Source: Candidatus Blautia faecavium (lineage in GTDB: Bacteria > Bacillota > Clostridia > Lachnospirales > Lachnospiraceae). Taken from it: 41,244 bases of DNA. Positions 16,051-24,298 of the stretch are shown here, one piece after another. The number at the start of each line of letters is the position of its first letter. Positions within the stretch are counted from its first letter, which is position 1. The stretch covers positions 1 to 41,244 of the forward strand of contig DWYZ01000105.1 of NCBI GenBank assembly GCA_019118425.1, written 5' to 3'. The notes below the pieces were generated by a model that made no database searches, was not told where the DNA came from, and saw nothing but the letters and a program-made list of their open reading frames with translations. Both the position numbers and the translations under genes were made by a program.

Positions 16051-18033
16051 TTAATATCCGTACATTTCCTCTAAAGTAACTTCTCTCGTTTTCGCGCCTT
16101 CTTTAATGTCGCTTCCATAAGGGAAGGCTACCTTATCATCCATAGACAGGCCTCCTTTAACAAGGATATAATAGCCTCCGTTTACACTTCCTCCTACAGA
16201 AAGCACCTGGCGCTTCAATACTCCGTTATCATCCTTATAAACGTAATTGTTTCCGTTTTCTGTAAGCACAAATTCCCTTTGTATGATAAAACTTCCTTCC
16301 GGAAGGTCTTCACTGGGAAGAGTGATCGTCACATATTCCATATCAGAAAATTTTAAAGATTTATCACTTACTACCGCACTGAATGTATAATAAGAAACAT
16401 TGGGATTTCCAGTTCCATAGTAAAACGAACTGGAATCTGTGGGATAATCCGACACATCTACCACCTGGGCTTCAAAACCGCCCATTCCCACCTCACTGTA
16501 GCTCATACAGTTTATGGTCATTCCTTCCTGAAGTTTATCCAACATCAATTCACTGATAGAACCTCTTACATAAAAACCATCCCTGCTCTGTACAGTAATA
16601 AAAGCACTTCCGTCAGAAGAAGCAGTTGCCGAATTTCCCACATGGGATACCGTTCCGTCCAGTTTGCTGTAAATCATTTTTTTCTGTGCAGTTTTTTCCA
16701 GTTTAGCTATATTGATCTCGCTTTCCTGGATATCCAGCTTTAAGCTGCTGATGCGATTCTGCTGTATTTTAATAGCCTCTTCTCTTGTCATAGTGGATAC
16801 ATTGGAATCCGAACCTCCTCCGGAAATATTGTCATCCGGATATTCCGGCTCCAGATTTTCTTCATACTGTGAAGCCCCTTCAATGGTAAAATCCGTCTCA
16901 ACCAGCATGTCCACCGGTTTCTCCAGAGTACTTCCGTCTATGAGATAATATCCAATGCAGGACTCTCTCCGATTGGAAAAATTAGTGATCGTATCATTCT
17001 GATGGAATTCCAGTTGATACCAGTATCCTCCCTCTTTCACCACCGTGGATCCATCCGGGGTATATCCTGCCATTTTATTTAGAAAACCACCTGTCACTGT
17101 TACCAGTCCCTTCGCAGAACCGCACAGGAAAATAAAAGGATCTTCCTCTGTTCCGCTGCCCTTAAAAGGAACAGTCTCATCATCAAGCTTTGCATAAAAT
17201 TCAGGATTCCCGTCATGGATGTCATCGTTTCCATCTGTAAAATAAGGATCATAATAATCCGTATCATCATCCAAAGCAGGAGTCGGCGTCAAAGTAGGCG
17301 ATGGAGACGGAGACGGTGTAGGAGCATCATCCAATCCGGAATCAAACCCAGAATCGTTGGAATCCCCTCCTGTTCCTTCCTCTCCCTCCAAGACATCGTT
17401 TGGTTCGCTTGCCTCCTGATCACTTCCGTCCTGATCACTTCCATCGTCAAAGAGATTTCCATCATAAAAGCTCGTCAGCAGCAAAGGCTGCATCACAGAG
17501 GCCAGGTAGACTCCAGTCCGGCCATTTCCTGCTGATGCCACCGGGCTTAATTCCTCATCGCTTCCGGAAATAGTCACATCTGAATCAGAACTGTCCAAAT
17601 TATCTGCATTATAATAACTATCCGTATCCTCGATCGGACCGCCGTTTCTTAAACTGTTCAGACGATTTACCGCCGTTGTCAGATTTTGTTCCTGCTGCTG
17701 CTTTTTTAATCGGGCAATATTCAGTTCCATCTCCACAAGGGTAGTGTCAAAAGAAACCAGAGGATCTCCCACCGATACCTGACCGCCCTCTTCCACATAG
17801 ACCTCCTGAACGATCATATCCGAATCTACAGTCACATTCTGCGATACATTCGTAGTGATCTGTCCATCCAAAGTAGTCTCATCTGAATAATATGTCCCCG
17901 TGACGCTTCCCACACTTACGACCATCACTTCCGTTTGGTTCATCTGCCTTATGTAGATCAGCCCGCCGGAGACTGCGCCGGCCACCAAAGCCACTACCAA
18001 AATACCGATAATGACTTTTTTTACCTTGCTCAT
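16051..18033 (-). CDS. Adaptor (membrane fusion) protein with a large domain inserted in the hairpin
   Basis: A 660-residue adaptor. Membrane anchor at about 6-28, first lipoyl half VYVEEGGQVSVGDPLVSF (about 78-95), first hairpin helix (about 97-130), second helix (about 413-452), second lipoyl half SKLDGTVSHVGN (456-467), then barrel and membrane-proximal domains to the end. Between the two helices, where most adaptors have a short turn, about 280 residues are inserted: an acidic Ser/Asp/Gly-rich linker, a Pro/Ser/Thr track (PTPSPSPSPTLTPTP, 238-252), and a compact part (about 277-390; EEDPFIFLCGSAKGLVTVTG, GYWYQLEFHQND) with a Cys pair (304, 359). Overlaps the ATPase gene by 4 nt (ATGA). 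Substrate unknown. Confidence 0.87.
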   Translation of the reverse strand: MSKVKKVIIGILVVALVAGAVSGGLIYIRQMNQTEVMVVSVGSVTGTYYSDETTLDGQITTNVSQNVTVDSDMIVQEVYVEEGGQVSVGDPLVSFDTTLVEMELNIARLKKQQQEQNLTTAVNRLNSLRNGGPIEDTDSYYNADNLDSSDSDVTISGSDEELSPVASAGNGRTGVYLASVMQPLLLTSFYDGNLFDDGSDQDGSDQEASEPNDVLEGEEGTGGDSNDSGFDSGLDDAPTPSPSPSPTLTPTPALDDDTDYYDPYFTDGNDDIHDGNPEFYAKLDDETVPFKGSGTEEDPFIFLCGSAKGLVTVTGGFLNKMAGYTPDGSTVVKEGGYWYQLEFHQNDTITNFSNRRESCIGYYLIDGSTLEKPVDMLVETDFTIEGASQYEENLEPEYPDDNISGGGSDSNVSTMTREEAIKIQQNRISSLKLDIQESEINIAKLEKTAQKKMIYSKLDGTVSHVGNSATASSDGSAFITVQSRDGFYVRGSISELMLDKLQEGMTINCMSYSEVGMGGFEAQVVDVSDYPTDSSSFYYGTGNPNVSYYTFSAVVSDKSLKFSDMEYVTITLPSEDLPEGSFIIQREFVLTENGNNYVYKDDNGVLKRQVLSVGGSVNGGYYILVKGGLSMDDKVAFPYGSDIKEGAKTREVTLEEMYGY

Positions 18034-18710
18034 TCCTTCACCTCTTTCTCCCGCAGCACTCCATCACGTATGGTCACTACGCGTCTGGCATGGGATGCAA
18101 TTTCCGGGTCGTGTGTGATCATCAGTACTGTTACGCCCTCCTCATTCAGTCTTTGAAACAATTCCATTACCTGCGCTCCTGATTTACTGTCCAAAGCTCC
18201 CGTAGGCTCATCTGCCAAAAGCAGCTTCGGACTGTTCACAATTGCTCTGGCAATGGCCACGCGCTGCATCTGGCCTCCGGAAAGCTGATTCGGCTTAAAA
18301 TCCACTCGATCAGAAAGCCCTACCCGATCTAATGCCTTTAAGGCCTTTTCCCGCCGAAGCTTTTTAGGAACCTTGGCATAATTTAAAGGCATCTCCACAT
18401 TAGACAACGCACTCTGCCGGGGCAGAAGGTGAAAGCTCTGAAATACGAATCCGATCTTATGAAGCCGAATATCCGACATCTCATTCTCTGAACAGGACCT
18501 GATATCCTTTCCATCCAGGATGAAGCTTCCCTCTGTAGCCTGATCCAGGCATCCGATTATATTCATCAATGTGGTCTTACCGGAACCGGACGGTCCCATG
18601 ATCGCCACATATTCTCCTTCTTCCATAGAAAAATTCACATCTTTTAATACAGGAACCTTCATTTTTCCCTGCAGATACTCTTTATAGATTCCTTTTAATT
18701 CCAAGATCAT
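18030..18710 (-). CDS. MacB/LolD-type ABC transporter ATPase
   Basis: A 226-residue ATP-binding subunit. Walker A GPSGSGKT (39-46), Q loop in FVFQSFHLLPR, signature LSGGQMQRVAIARA, Walker B LLLADEPTGALD and the switch His in MITHDPEIA are all present. It belongs to the family that pairs with MacB-type permeases, here the one at 14780-16036. It overlaps both neighbours by 4 nt (upstream adaptor at 18707, downstream adaptor at 18033), which indicates tight coupling in the order adaptor, ATPase, adaptor, permease. Confidence 0.96.
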   Translation of the reverse strand: MILELKGIYKEYLQGKMKVPVLKDVNFSMEEGEYVAIMGPSGSGKTTLMNIIGCLDQATEGSFILDGKDIRSCSENEMSDIRLHKIGFVFQSFHLLPRQSALSNVEMPLNYAKVPKKLRREKALKALDRVGLSDRVDFKPNQLSGGQMQRVAIARAIVNSPKLLLADEPTGALDSKSGAQVMELFQRLNEEGVTVLMITHDPEIASHARRVVTIRDGVLREKEVKE

Positions 18711-20143
18711 TCTGATTCCTCCACATCTTCCACGACAGCTTCCTCTGATCCCGGCGCGTCCTCTATAGGTACCAGCTCTTCGTCAGGCAAATCCGATCCC
18801 GTATCGGATTCCACGATCTCTCCGTTCATATCCGTTATAACTTCACCGCTTGTATCTGCTTCCATATCTACGCTGTCATCTCCTATGGCGGCATCTGTTC
18901 CTGAAGATATGCCGAAAGATTCATCACTGGATATAGCCGTCATGCCTTCCTGAAGATTTTCCGCAGGATAAGCAATAGAGTCCTCTAGAGAAAGTCCTTC
19001 AACGATCTCATATTCACTCAGAGACTCATCGTACTGTCCGAGAATGACCTCTCTTTTTTCCAGACGTCCGTTCTCATCAGCAGCCCATACATAAGGGTCT
19101 GTACTGTCCGCGTCTACGATCATAAATTCGCTGAGCCAAAGGCCTTCCTTCTGGTCCTCCTGTCCGTTATCAAGCTCTATGTATACATGCTGCCCCAGCA
19201 TCAAGCCATCTGACGAATCCAATTCCACATAAAAAGGATACGTACTGGAAGTTGTCTGGCTGTTTGAAGTATCCATGCTGTACATAGATGTGCTGCTGTT
19301 CTCCGTAGTGGCATTCTCTCTGTCCACTACGCCTACAGTCCCTCTCCAAATCTCTTCTTCATCCACACGGGAACGTATGATAACAGGTACTCCTTCTGAA
19401 ATATACTGGATATTCTGCTCATTTACATATCCTTTAACTCGGTATGCACCTGTACTTAATATGGTAATAAAAGCGCCGCTGCTTCCGTCCGTATTCATAC
19501 TGTCATAGCTGGACGTCTGCTCCAGACTGTCCCCCTCATCAGACGACAGCTGTGTGGTATCGATCTTCTGGATCACTCCGTCTATCTCACTGCGCACTTC
19601 CGTATTGGCAGTGGCATTCTGCAGCTGATCAATTTGTGCCTGAGTACTCTTCTGATCATACTGATTCTTCTGCAGATTCATACGGTTCGTCTCGATTTCT
19701 ATGGTATAAGACAACTGGCTGTCCTGGCTGGCCTGCTTTTTTTCATTTTCCAGGGTGCTGATCTGTTCCTGGAGGCTTAACGCCTCATTTTTTAGACGGT
19801 CAAGAGCAAGCTGCTGCTCCTGAAGGCTCTGCTGAATGCTGCTGAGATCATACTCAAACAAGAGCTGTCCCTGTTTTACTTCCTGACCTTCCTCCACTTG
19901 CACTTCCGTTACCTTGCGGTCGCTTTCAATCTTTACCTCTACTGTTTCCTGTGGTTCTATTACCCCTGCGTATCTATTTTCGGTTCCGGAGGAATATCCT
20001 GTGATGGTACTGACGCTGGATACATAAGCGCTCTCTCCGTCAGCCACATTCTGACTGCTGTCACGAATCCCGAACCAGTAGATGCCGCCTGCCGCTGCAG
20101 CGACAACAAGAATCCCCCCGACAGCAAAAATGCCTTTCTTCAT
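18707..20143 (-). CDS. MacA/HlyD-type adaptor with acidic C-terminal tail
   Basis: A 478-residue adaptor, first gene of the MacAB-like operon. It has a membrane anchor (about 4-24), first lipoyl half EVQVEEGQEVKQGQLLFEY, a helical hairpin (about 101-180, Gln-rich), second lipoyl half RSEIDGVIQKID, then barrel domains. The last ~75 residues (about 405-478) are very acidic (many Asp/Glu, Ser, Gly) and should extend outside the cell. ATG 20143 is chosen because GGAGG lies 5 nt upstream; the in-frame ATG 20155 overlaps that ribosome site. A second, larger adaptor sits in the same operon, so the complex may use two different adaptors. Confidence 0.9.
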   Translation of the reverse strand: MKKGIFAVGGILVVAAAAGGIYWFGIRDSSQNVADGESAYVSSVSTITGYSSGTENRYAGVIEPQETVEVKIESDRKVTEVQVEEGQEVKQGQLLFEYDLSSIQQSLQEQQLALDRLKNEALSLQEQISTLENEKKQASQDSQLSYTIEIETNRMNLQKNQYDQKSTQAQIDQLQNATANTEVRSEIDGVIQKIDTTQLSSDEGDSLEQTSSYDSMNTDGSSGAFITILSTGAYRVKGYVNEQNIQYISEGVPVIIRSRVDEEEIWRGTVGVVDRENATTENSSTSMYSMDTSNSQTTSSTYPFYVELDSSDGLMLGQHVYIELDNGQEDQKEGLWLSEFMIVDADSTDPYVWAADENGRLEKREVILGQYDESLSEYEIVEGLSLEDSIAYPAENLQEGMTAISSDESFGISSGTDAAIGDDSVDMEADTSGEVITDMNGEIVESDTGSDLPDEELVPIEDAPGSEEAVVEDVEESE

Positions 20144-20293
20144 ATTTACCTCCAATCATGAATCTCTTAATATTATTTCATTGCTTAATCATACCAGATT
20201 CTGCTCCAAAAGGAAAGTCTAGAAGGAAATCACTTCAATTTTCACAAAAAATTCATCCTTTTTTTATAATAAATGTACATATTTTAGGCTTTT

Positions 20294-20322
20294 TTGACTT
20301 TTTCTTCATAATCTGTTAGAAT
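20294..20322 (+). promoter_or_regulatory. Promoter of the lipoprotein gene
   Basis: TTGACT (20294-20299), 17-bp spacer, TAGAAT (20317-20322). Each box differs from the consensus by one base. The lipoprotein ATG lies 34 bp further on. Confidence 0.75.
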
Positions 20323-20355
20323 GAGAAGGAATAATTTGGAAAGGAAAGAACTCGT

Positions 20356-21546
20356 ATGAAGATTACGAAACGTCTGCTTCCATTTCTTCTGGTTATCCTC
20401 GCCGTAATCGGTATCGGCTGTTCCCACGTGGATAAGACAGATGTAGAGGAAGTCATTATAAGTGAACTGGATTTGCTTAAAAATCTGGATGCGAAAACGA
20501 CACAAAAGTATATCTCCTACAAAGAACTTTTTCCCGACGCCTCGGAAAACAATACGTTACCTGAGGAAGTGAATGAAGTCTTTTCACTTTTCTTCCAGAA
20601 TTTTAATTACAAAATTCTGGATATTAACGTCGACAAAGAAAACAAAACTGCCGAAGCCTCCATACGCCTTACTACAATGGATGCCCAGTCTCTTGCAAAA
20701 GATTTTGCAGAGGAAGAACTCCGTCAGGAAATTCTTCAATCGGCAGATAAAGTTTCCCAAAATACAGAAGAAAACAATATCTCCCTTGAGGAGCGTTATT
20801 TGATCCTTTACCGTCTGCTCACGGAAAACAGCTATGATTCTGTAGAGACAGACTGTACCATGCAGCTTGTAAACAATGGCAATGAAAAGGACGATTGGGA
20901 AATTAAGCGTACACATTCCCTGGAGAATGACCTTGTCGGCGGTCTTACGGCATATCTGTCTGACCCCGATATCCTCCCACCTGAGGATACCCTGGCAGTC
21001 TATTTAAACACCCTAAAAACAATGGATACAGCTGAAATGAGCAATTATCTTGGTGTTGAGAGTATTTTAAATACCTCTGATGAAGCCAAGCAGGCCATCG
21101 CCGCCGCTCTTGTAGAACAGGTACATAAATGCTTTAACTATGAAGTAACGGAAACATCTGTAAACGGCTACACAGCCACTATCGAAGCAAAGATCACTAC
21201 CTTTGACAGTGATTCTATCCTTGCCTCCTATCAGACTGATCTGGACAGCTATTTATCTTCTCCAGACGCAGTCATTGACGGTTCACAGAACCGTTATCGG
21301 AAGTCTTATGAGCTTCTTTTGGACAGTATTGAAAAAAATGATGCAGTCACTACCTCCTCTGCGGCCTTTACCCTGGTCAATGACGGCGCACAGTGGAAGC
21401 TCCAGAATGACAATAATGAACTGGGAAATGCTATTTTCGGTACATTAATTACTACACCTGTGTCGCAAGAAGAGGACTCAGAAGAAATATCGGACACAGA
21501 TTATGAAGAAACACTATCCGATTTAGAGGAATATCCTTCTGAGTAA
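20356..21546 (+). CDS. Duplicated-domain lipoprotein, function unknown
   Basis: A 396-residue secreted lipoprotein: basic start MKITKRLLP, hydrophobic stretch, lipobox VIGIGC (Cys 22). The mature part contains two related units, about 38-203 and 212-372: compare FNYKILDINVDKENKTAEAS with FNYEVTETSVNGYTATIEA, and MQLVNNGNEKDDWEIK with FTLVNDGAQWKLQND. The two thus look like a tandem duplication of a roughly 160-residue alpha/beta domain, similar in kind to DUF5105-type lipoproteins, though I cannot confirm the family. The C-terminus is acidic (SEEISDTDYEETLSDLEEYPSE-like tail). It is divergent from the MacAB-like operon, has its own promoter at 20294-20322 and ends at a strong terminator. Confidence 0.85.
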   Translation: MKITKRLLPFLLVILAVIGIGCSHVDKTDVEEVIISELDLLKNLDAKTTQKYISYKELFPDASENNTLPEEVNEVFSLFFQNFNYKILDINVDKENKTAEASIRLTTMDAQSLAKDFAEEELRQEILQSADKVSQNTEENNISLEERYLILYRLLTENSYDSVETDCTMQLVNNGNEKDDWEIKRTHSLENDLVGGLTAYLSDPDILPPEDTLAVYLNTLKTMDTAEMSNYLGVESILNTSDEAKQAIAAALVEQVHKCFNYEVTETSVNGYTATIEAKITTFDSDSILASYQTDLDSYLSSPDAVIDGSQNRYRKSYELLLDSIEKNDAVTTSSAAFTLVNDGAQWKLQNDNNELGNAIFGTLITTPVSQEEDSEEISDTDYEETLSDLEEYPSE

Positions 21547-21550
21547 TTCT

Positions 21551-21596
21551 AAAAAAAGCGCCTGTGCAGTGTCACTCACCGCACAGGCGCTTTTTT
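21551..21596 (+). terminator. Terminator of the lipoprotein gene
   Basis: A-tract, then stem AAGCGCCTGTGC with GCACAGGCGCTT around a 13-nt loop, followed by six or more T. Symmetric enough to work in both directions. Confidence 0.9.
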
Positions 21597-21668
21597 GTTA
21601 CTGGTCACAGGTTGACCAGTAACGGGGCAATTGGGCACTTAAAATTCGCTTCGCGAGGCCCAATTGCC
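21597..21668. repeat. Two consecutive perfect inverted repeats
   Basis: Hairpin 1: GTTACTGGTCA with TGACCAGTAAC, 5-nt loop (21597-21623). Hairpin 2: GGCAATTGGGC with GCCCAATTGCC, 21-nt loop that itself holds TCGC/GCGA (21626-21668). They directly follow the lipoprotein terminator and directly precede copy 3 of the 61-bp repeat, so the 189-bp gap is almost wholly hairpins. Confidence 0.75.
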
Positions 21669-21729
21669 TGTTGAATCATGCTGGCTCGTAACCACGCAGC
21701 AAGTGCGTGGTTCGGGTATGACATGTAAC
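21669..21729 (+). repeat. Dispersed 61-bp hairpin repeat, copy 3
   Basis: Begins TGTTGAATCATGCTGGCTCG and ends GGGTATGACATGTAAC. The central stem AACCACGCA/TGCGTGGTT (loop GCAAG) is perfect, and TCATGC can pair with GTATGA outside it. It is followed by GCTTTTTT, between the convergent lipoprotein and TauE genes. Confidence 0.8.
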
Positions 21730-21735
21730 GCTTTT

Positions 21736-22494
21736 TTATAGGTCAAAAATAATTTTAATAAACAAAAGAGTTATGACCACGAGAATCAGCGGACGTACGA
21801 TCCGGCTTCCATTCTTCATAACCATTCCAGCCCCGATATAATGGCCGGCAATAGAAAATGCCGATGCAGCCAGCCCTAATGGGAAAATAATATTTCCGCT
21901 GAACAAGAATACAACCAAAGCAGTCACATTAGAGGACAGATTCGCAAGTTTCATGTTTCCAGATGCCCTGCGCACATCCATCTTAGCAGCCCCAGTATAC
22001 AAAAGCAGAAGAAACGTACCGGTTCCCGGACCATAGAAGCCATCATAACACCCAACAGCCAGGGACGACAGAGCGCAGATCAGCCACTGCTTTTTCCGTC
22101 CTATCTTTATCCCGCTGTTATCCCCTATTTCTTTTTTCTTCAAAACATAAAAGGAAACGACAGGCAAAACAGGGATCAGCATCCATCGAAGCAGGGTATC
22201 GCTGGCACGCAGAGCCAGATTCGCTCCTATGTAAGAACCGAGAAGCGCCATAGAAATACAGGGAAGAGCAAGTCCCCAGTCCACAAACTTATTCCTGCAC
22301 AGCCTCACAGTAGAAAAAACGGTTCCCGCAGAGGAAGACAGCTTATTCGTGGCGATCGCATTGTGCATAGGAACTCCCGCCAACAAATATGCAGGCAGGG
22401 CGATCAAACCGCCTCCGCCTGCAACTGCATCTACAAAGCTTGCCAAAAATACTAACGGACAAACAATGATAAAAGTCAGAATGGTAAGTTCCAT
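21736..22494 (-). CDS. TauE/SafE-family membrane transporter
   Basis: A 252-residue integral membrane protein with about eight helices. It shows the family features: FLASFVDAVAGGGGLIALPAYLLAG near the start, ATNKLSSSAGT, then a second half with GCYDGFYGPGTGTFLLLLY and SGNMKLANLSSN. The family exports sulfite, sulfoacetate or related organosulfur anions, but the substrate cannot be read from the sequence. It starts 1 nt after the aspS stop and is the last gene of the relA-to-aspS block, so it is probably translated by re-initiation from that mRNA. Confidence 0.9.
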   Translation of the reverse strand: MELTILTFIIVCPLVFLASFVDAVAGGGGLIALPAYLLAGVPMHNAIATNKLSSSAGTVFSTVRLCRNKFVDWGLALPCISMALLGSYIGANLALRASDTLLRWMLIPVLPVVSFYVLKKKEIGDNSGIKIGRKKQWLICALSSLAVGCYDGFYGPGTGTFLLLLYTGAAKMDVRRASGNMKLANLSSNVTALVVFLFSGNIIFPLGLAASAFSIAGHYIGAGMVMKNGSRIVRPLILVVITLLFIKIIFDL

Positions 22495-22495
22495 T

Positions 22496-24283
22496 TTATT
22501 CTTCCTCTTCTATCTTAAGGCCTAATTCATTAAGCTGCGCTTCACTTACCCGGCTGGGAGACTGGGTCATCAAACAGGAAGCGTCTTTTACCTTAGGAAA
22601 GGCGATCACATCTCTGATGCTGTCCACCTTAGCCATCAGCATAACAAGGCGGTCCAGTCCATAAGCCAGTCCTGCGTGAGGCGGCACTCCGTATTTAAAC
22701 GCATTGAGGAGGAATCCAAACTGTTCATAGGCTTCTTCTTTGGTAAAGCCAAGCTTTTCAAACATTCTTTCCTGGATATCATCCTGATGGATTCGCACGC
22801 TTCCTCCGCCGATCTCATTTCCGTTTAACACAATATCGTATGCCTTTGCCCGCACCTTGCCGGGATCCGTGTCGAGCAGAGGCAGATCCTCTTCCATCAG
22901 CATAGTAAAGGGATGGTGCATAGCTGTATAGCGGTTTTCTTCTTCATTCCACTCCAGAAGAGGGAATTCTGTGATCCATACGAACCGATACTCGTTCTTA
23001 TCCAGAAGATTCATCTGTTTCGCCAGTTCTACGCGCAGCGCTCCCAGCACATCGTATACTACTTTATTTTTATCTGCCGCAAACAAAAGCAGGTCTCCTG
23101 CCTCTCCTTCCATGGCAGCTGTCAGAGCGTCCATCTGCTCTTCTGTCATAAATTTCGCAAAGGAGGATTTTCTTGTGCCGTCTGCAGCTATGGCAATATA
23201 GGCAAGTCCCTTAGCACCATAATCCTTTGCGAAATCTACCAGTTTATCAATCTTTTTACGAGGCATTTCTCCCTGGCCCTTGGCATTGATTCCCCGAACG
23301 CTTCCTCCATTTTCCAAAGCCCCTGTAAATACACCGAATCCACAGTCTCTTACGATTTCACTTACATCATGAAGCTCCATTCCAAAACGCAGATCCGGCT
23401 TATCAGATCCGAACCGGTCCATTGCCTCCTGCCAGGTCATCCTCTGAATAGGGAGAGATACCTCCACATCCAGGACCTCTTTAAATAAAAATGCTAAAAA
23501 TCTTTCGTTTACGTCAATAACATCATCCACATCTACAAAAGAAAGCTCCATGTCGATCTGGGTGAATTCCGGCTGACGGTCAGCACGAAGATCCTCGTCA
23601 CGGAAACATCTGGCAATCTGGATATACCGGTCATATCCGGAGCACATTAAAAGCTGCTTATAAAGCTGAGGAGACTGGGGCAGTCCATAGAAACACCCTG
23701 GATGCACACGGGACGGCACAAGATAGTCTCTGGCTCCCTCAGGCGTACTCTTTCCAAGCATTGGAGTCTCAATCTCCAGGAACCCTTCCTTTGCGAAGAA
23801 TTGTCTGGTGAGCATTGCCACCCTGCTCTTCAACATAAGATTTCTCTGAAGATCCGGTCTTCTAAGATCCAGATAACGGTATTTCAGGCGGATCTCATCC
23901 TTAGTCTTGCTGTTCTCCTCAATAGGAAATGGCGGGACCTCTGCTTCCGATAAAACACGGAGACTTTTTCCCCGAAGTTCGATCTCTCCTGTAGCAAGAT
24001 TTTCGTTTACTGCGCCTCCGCGCTTTTCTATCGTGCCGGTAACTGCGATGACGAATTCGCTTCTAAGCTTTCCTGCTTTTTCAAAGCCCTCCTCGTCAAT
24101 GCTTCCGTTTTCAAAAATCACCTGCATGATCCCTGACCGGTCACGCAGATCCACAAACACAATGCCGCCTTTGTTACGAGCCTTCTGAACCCATCCCATC
24201 AAGGTGACTTCCTTTCCCACCATTTCCTTTGTCACTTCTGCACAACGGCACGTCCGGTGCAGGCCATACATACTTTCCGCCAT
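22496..24283 (-). CDS. aspS: Aspartyl-tRNA synthetase
   Basis: A 595-residue bacterial-type class II synthetase. An N-terminal OB-fold binds the anticodon (EVTLMGWVQKARNKGGIVFVDLRDRSG, about 27-53); the catalytic core shows the class II motifs (FLEIETPMLGKSTPEGARDYLVP, then CFRDEDLRADRQPEFTQIDME, and the last motif AYGLDRLVML) and the large bacterial GAD insertion between them. Full length for the bacterial enzyme. Whether it also charges tRNA-Asn cannot be read from the sequence with certainty. It lies 15 nt after hisS, the usual clostridial pairing, with SD AAAGGAG. Confidence 0.97.
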   Translation of the reverse strand: MAESMYGLHRTCRCAEVTKEMVGKEVTLMGWVQKARNKGGIVFVDLRDRSGIMQVIFENGSIDEEGFEKAGKLRSEFVIAVTGTIEKRGGAVNENLATGEIELRGKSLRVLSEAEVPPFPIEENSKTKDEIRLKYRYLDLRRPDLQRNLMLKSRVAMLTRQFFAKEGFLEIETPMLGKSTPEGARDYLVPSRVHPGCFYGLPQSPQLYKQLLMCSGYDRYIQIARCFRDEDLRADRQPEFTQIDMELSFVDVDDVIDVNERFLAFLFKEVLDVEVSLPIQRMTWQEAMDRFGSDKPDLRFGMELHDVSEIVRDCGFGVFTGALENGGSVRGINAKGQGEMPRKKIDKLVDFAKDYGAKGLAYIAIAADGTRKSSFAKFMTEEQMDALTAAMEGEAGDLLLFAADKNKVVYDVLGALRVELAKQMNLLDKNEYRFVWITEFPLLEWNEEENRYTAMHHPFTMLMEEDLPLLDTDPGKVRAKAYDIVLNGNEIGGGSVRIHQDDIQERMFEKLGFTKEEAYEQFGFLLNAFKYGVPPHAGLAYGLDRLVMLMAKVDSIRDVIAFPKVKDASCLMTQSPSRVSEAQLNELGLKIEEEE

Positions 24284-24298
24284 GATCTTTCTCCTTTT

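Noticed and set aside
17280-17340. Tandem repeat in DNA coding for the Pro/Ser/Thr track of the large adaptor
   Set aside because: The short GGAGAC-like repeats simply reflect the repeated Pro-Ser/Thr codons of the linker.
21626-21729. tRNA-like or small RNA gene in the hairpin cluster
   Set aside because: No cloverleaf, no T-arm TTC-type sequence and no CCA end could be matched; kept only as inverted repeats.
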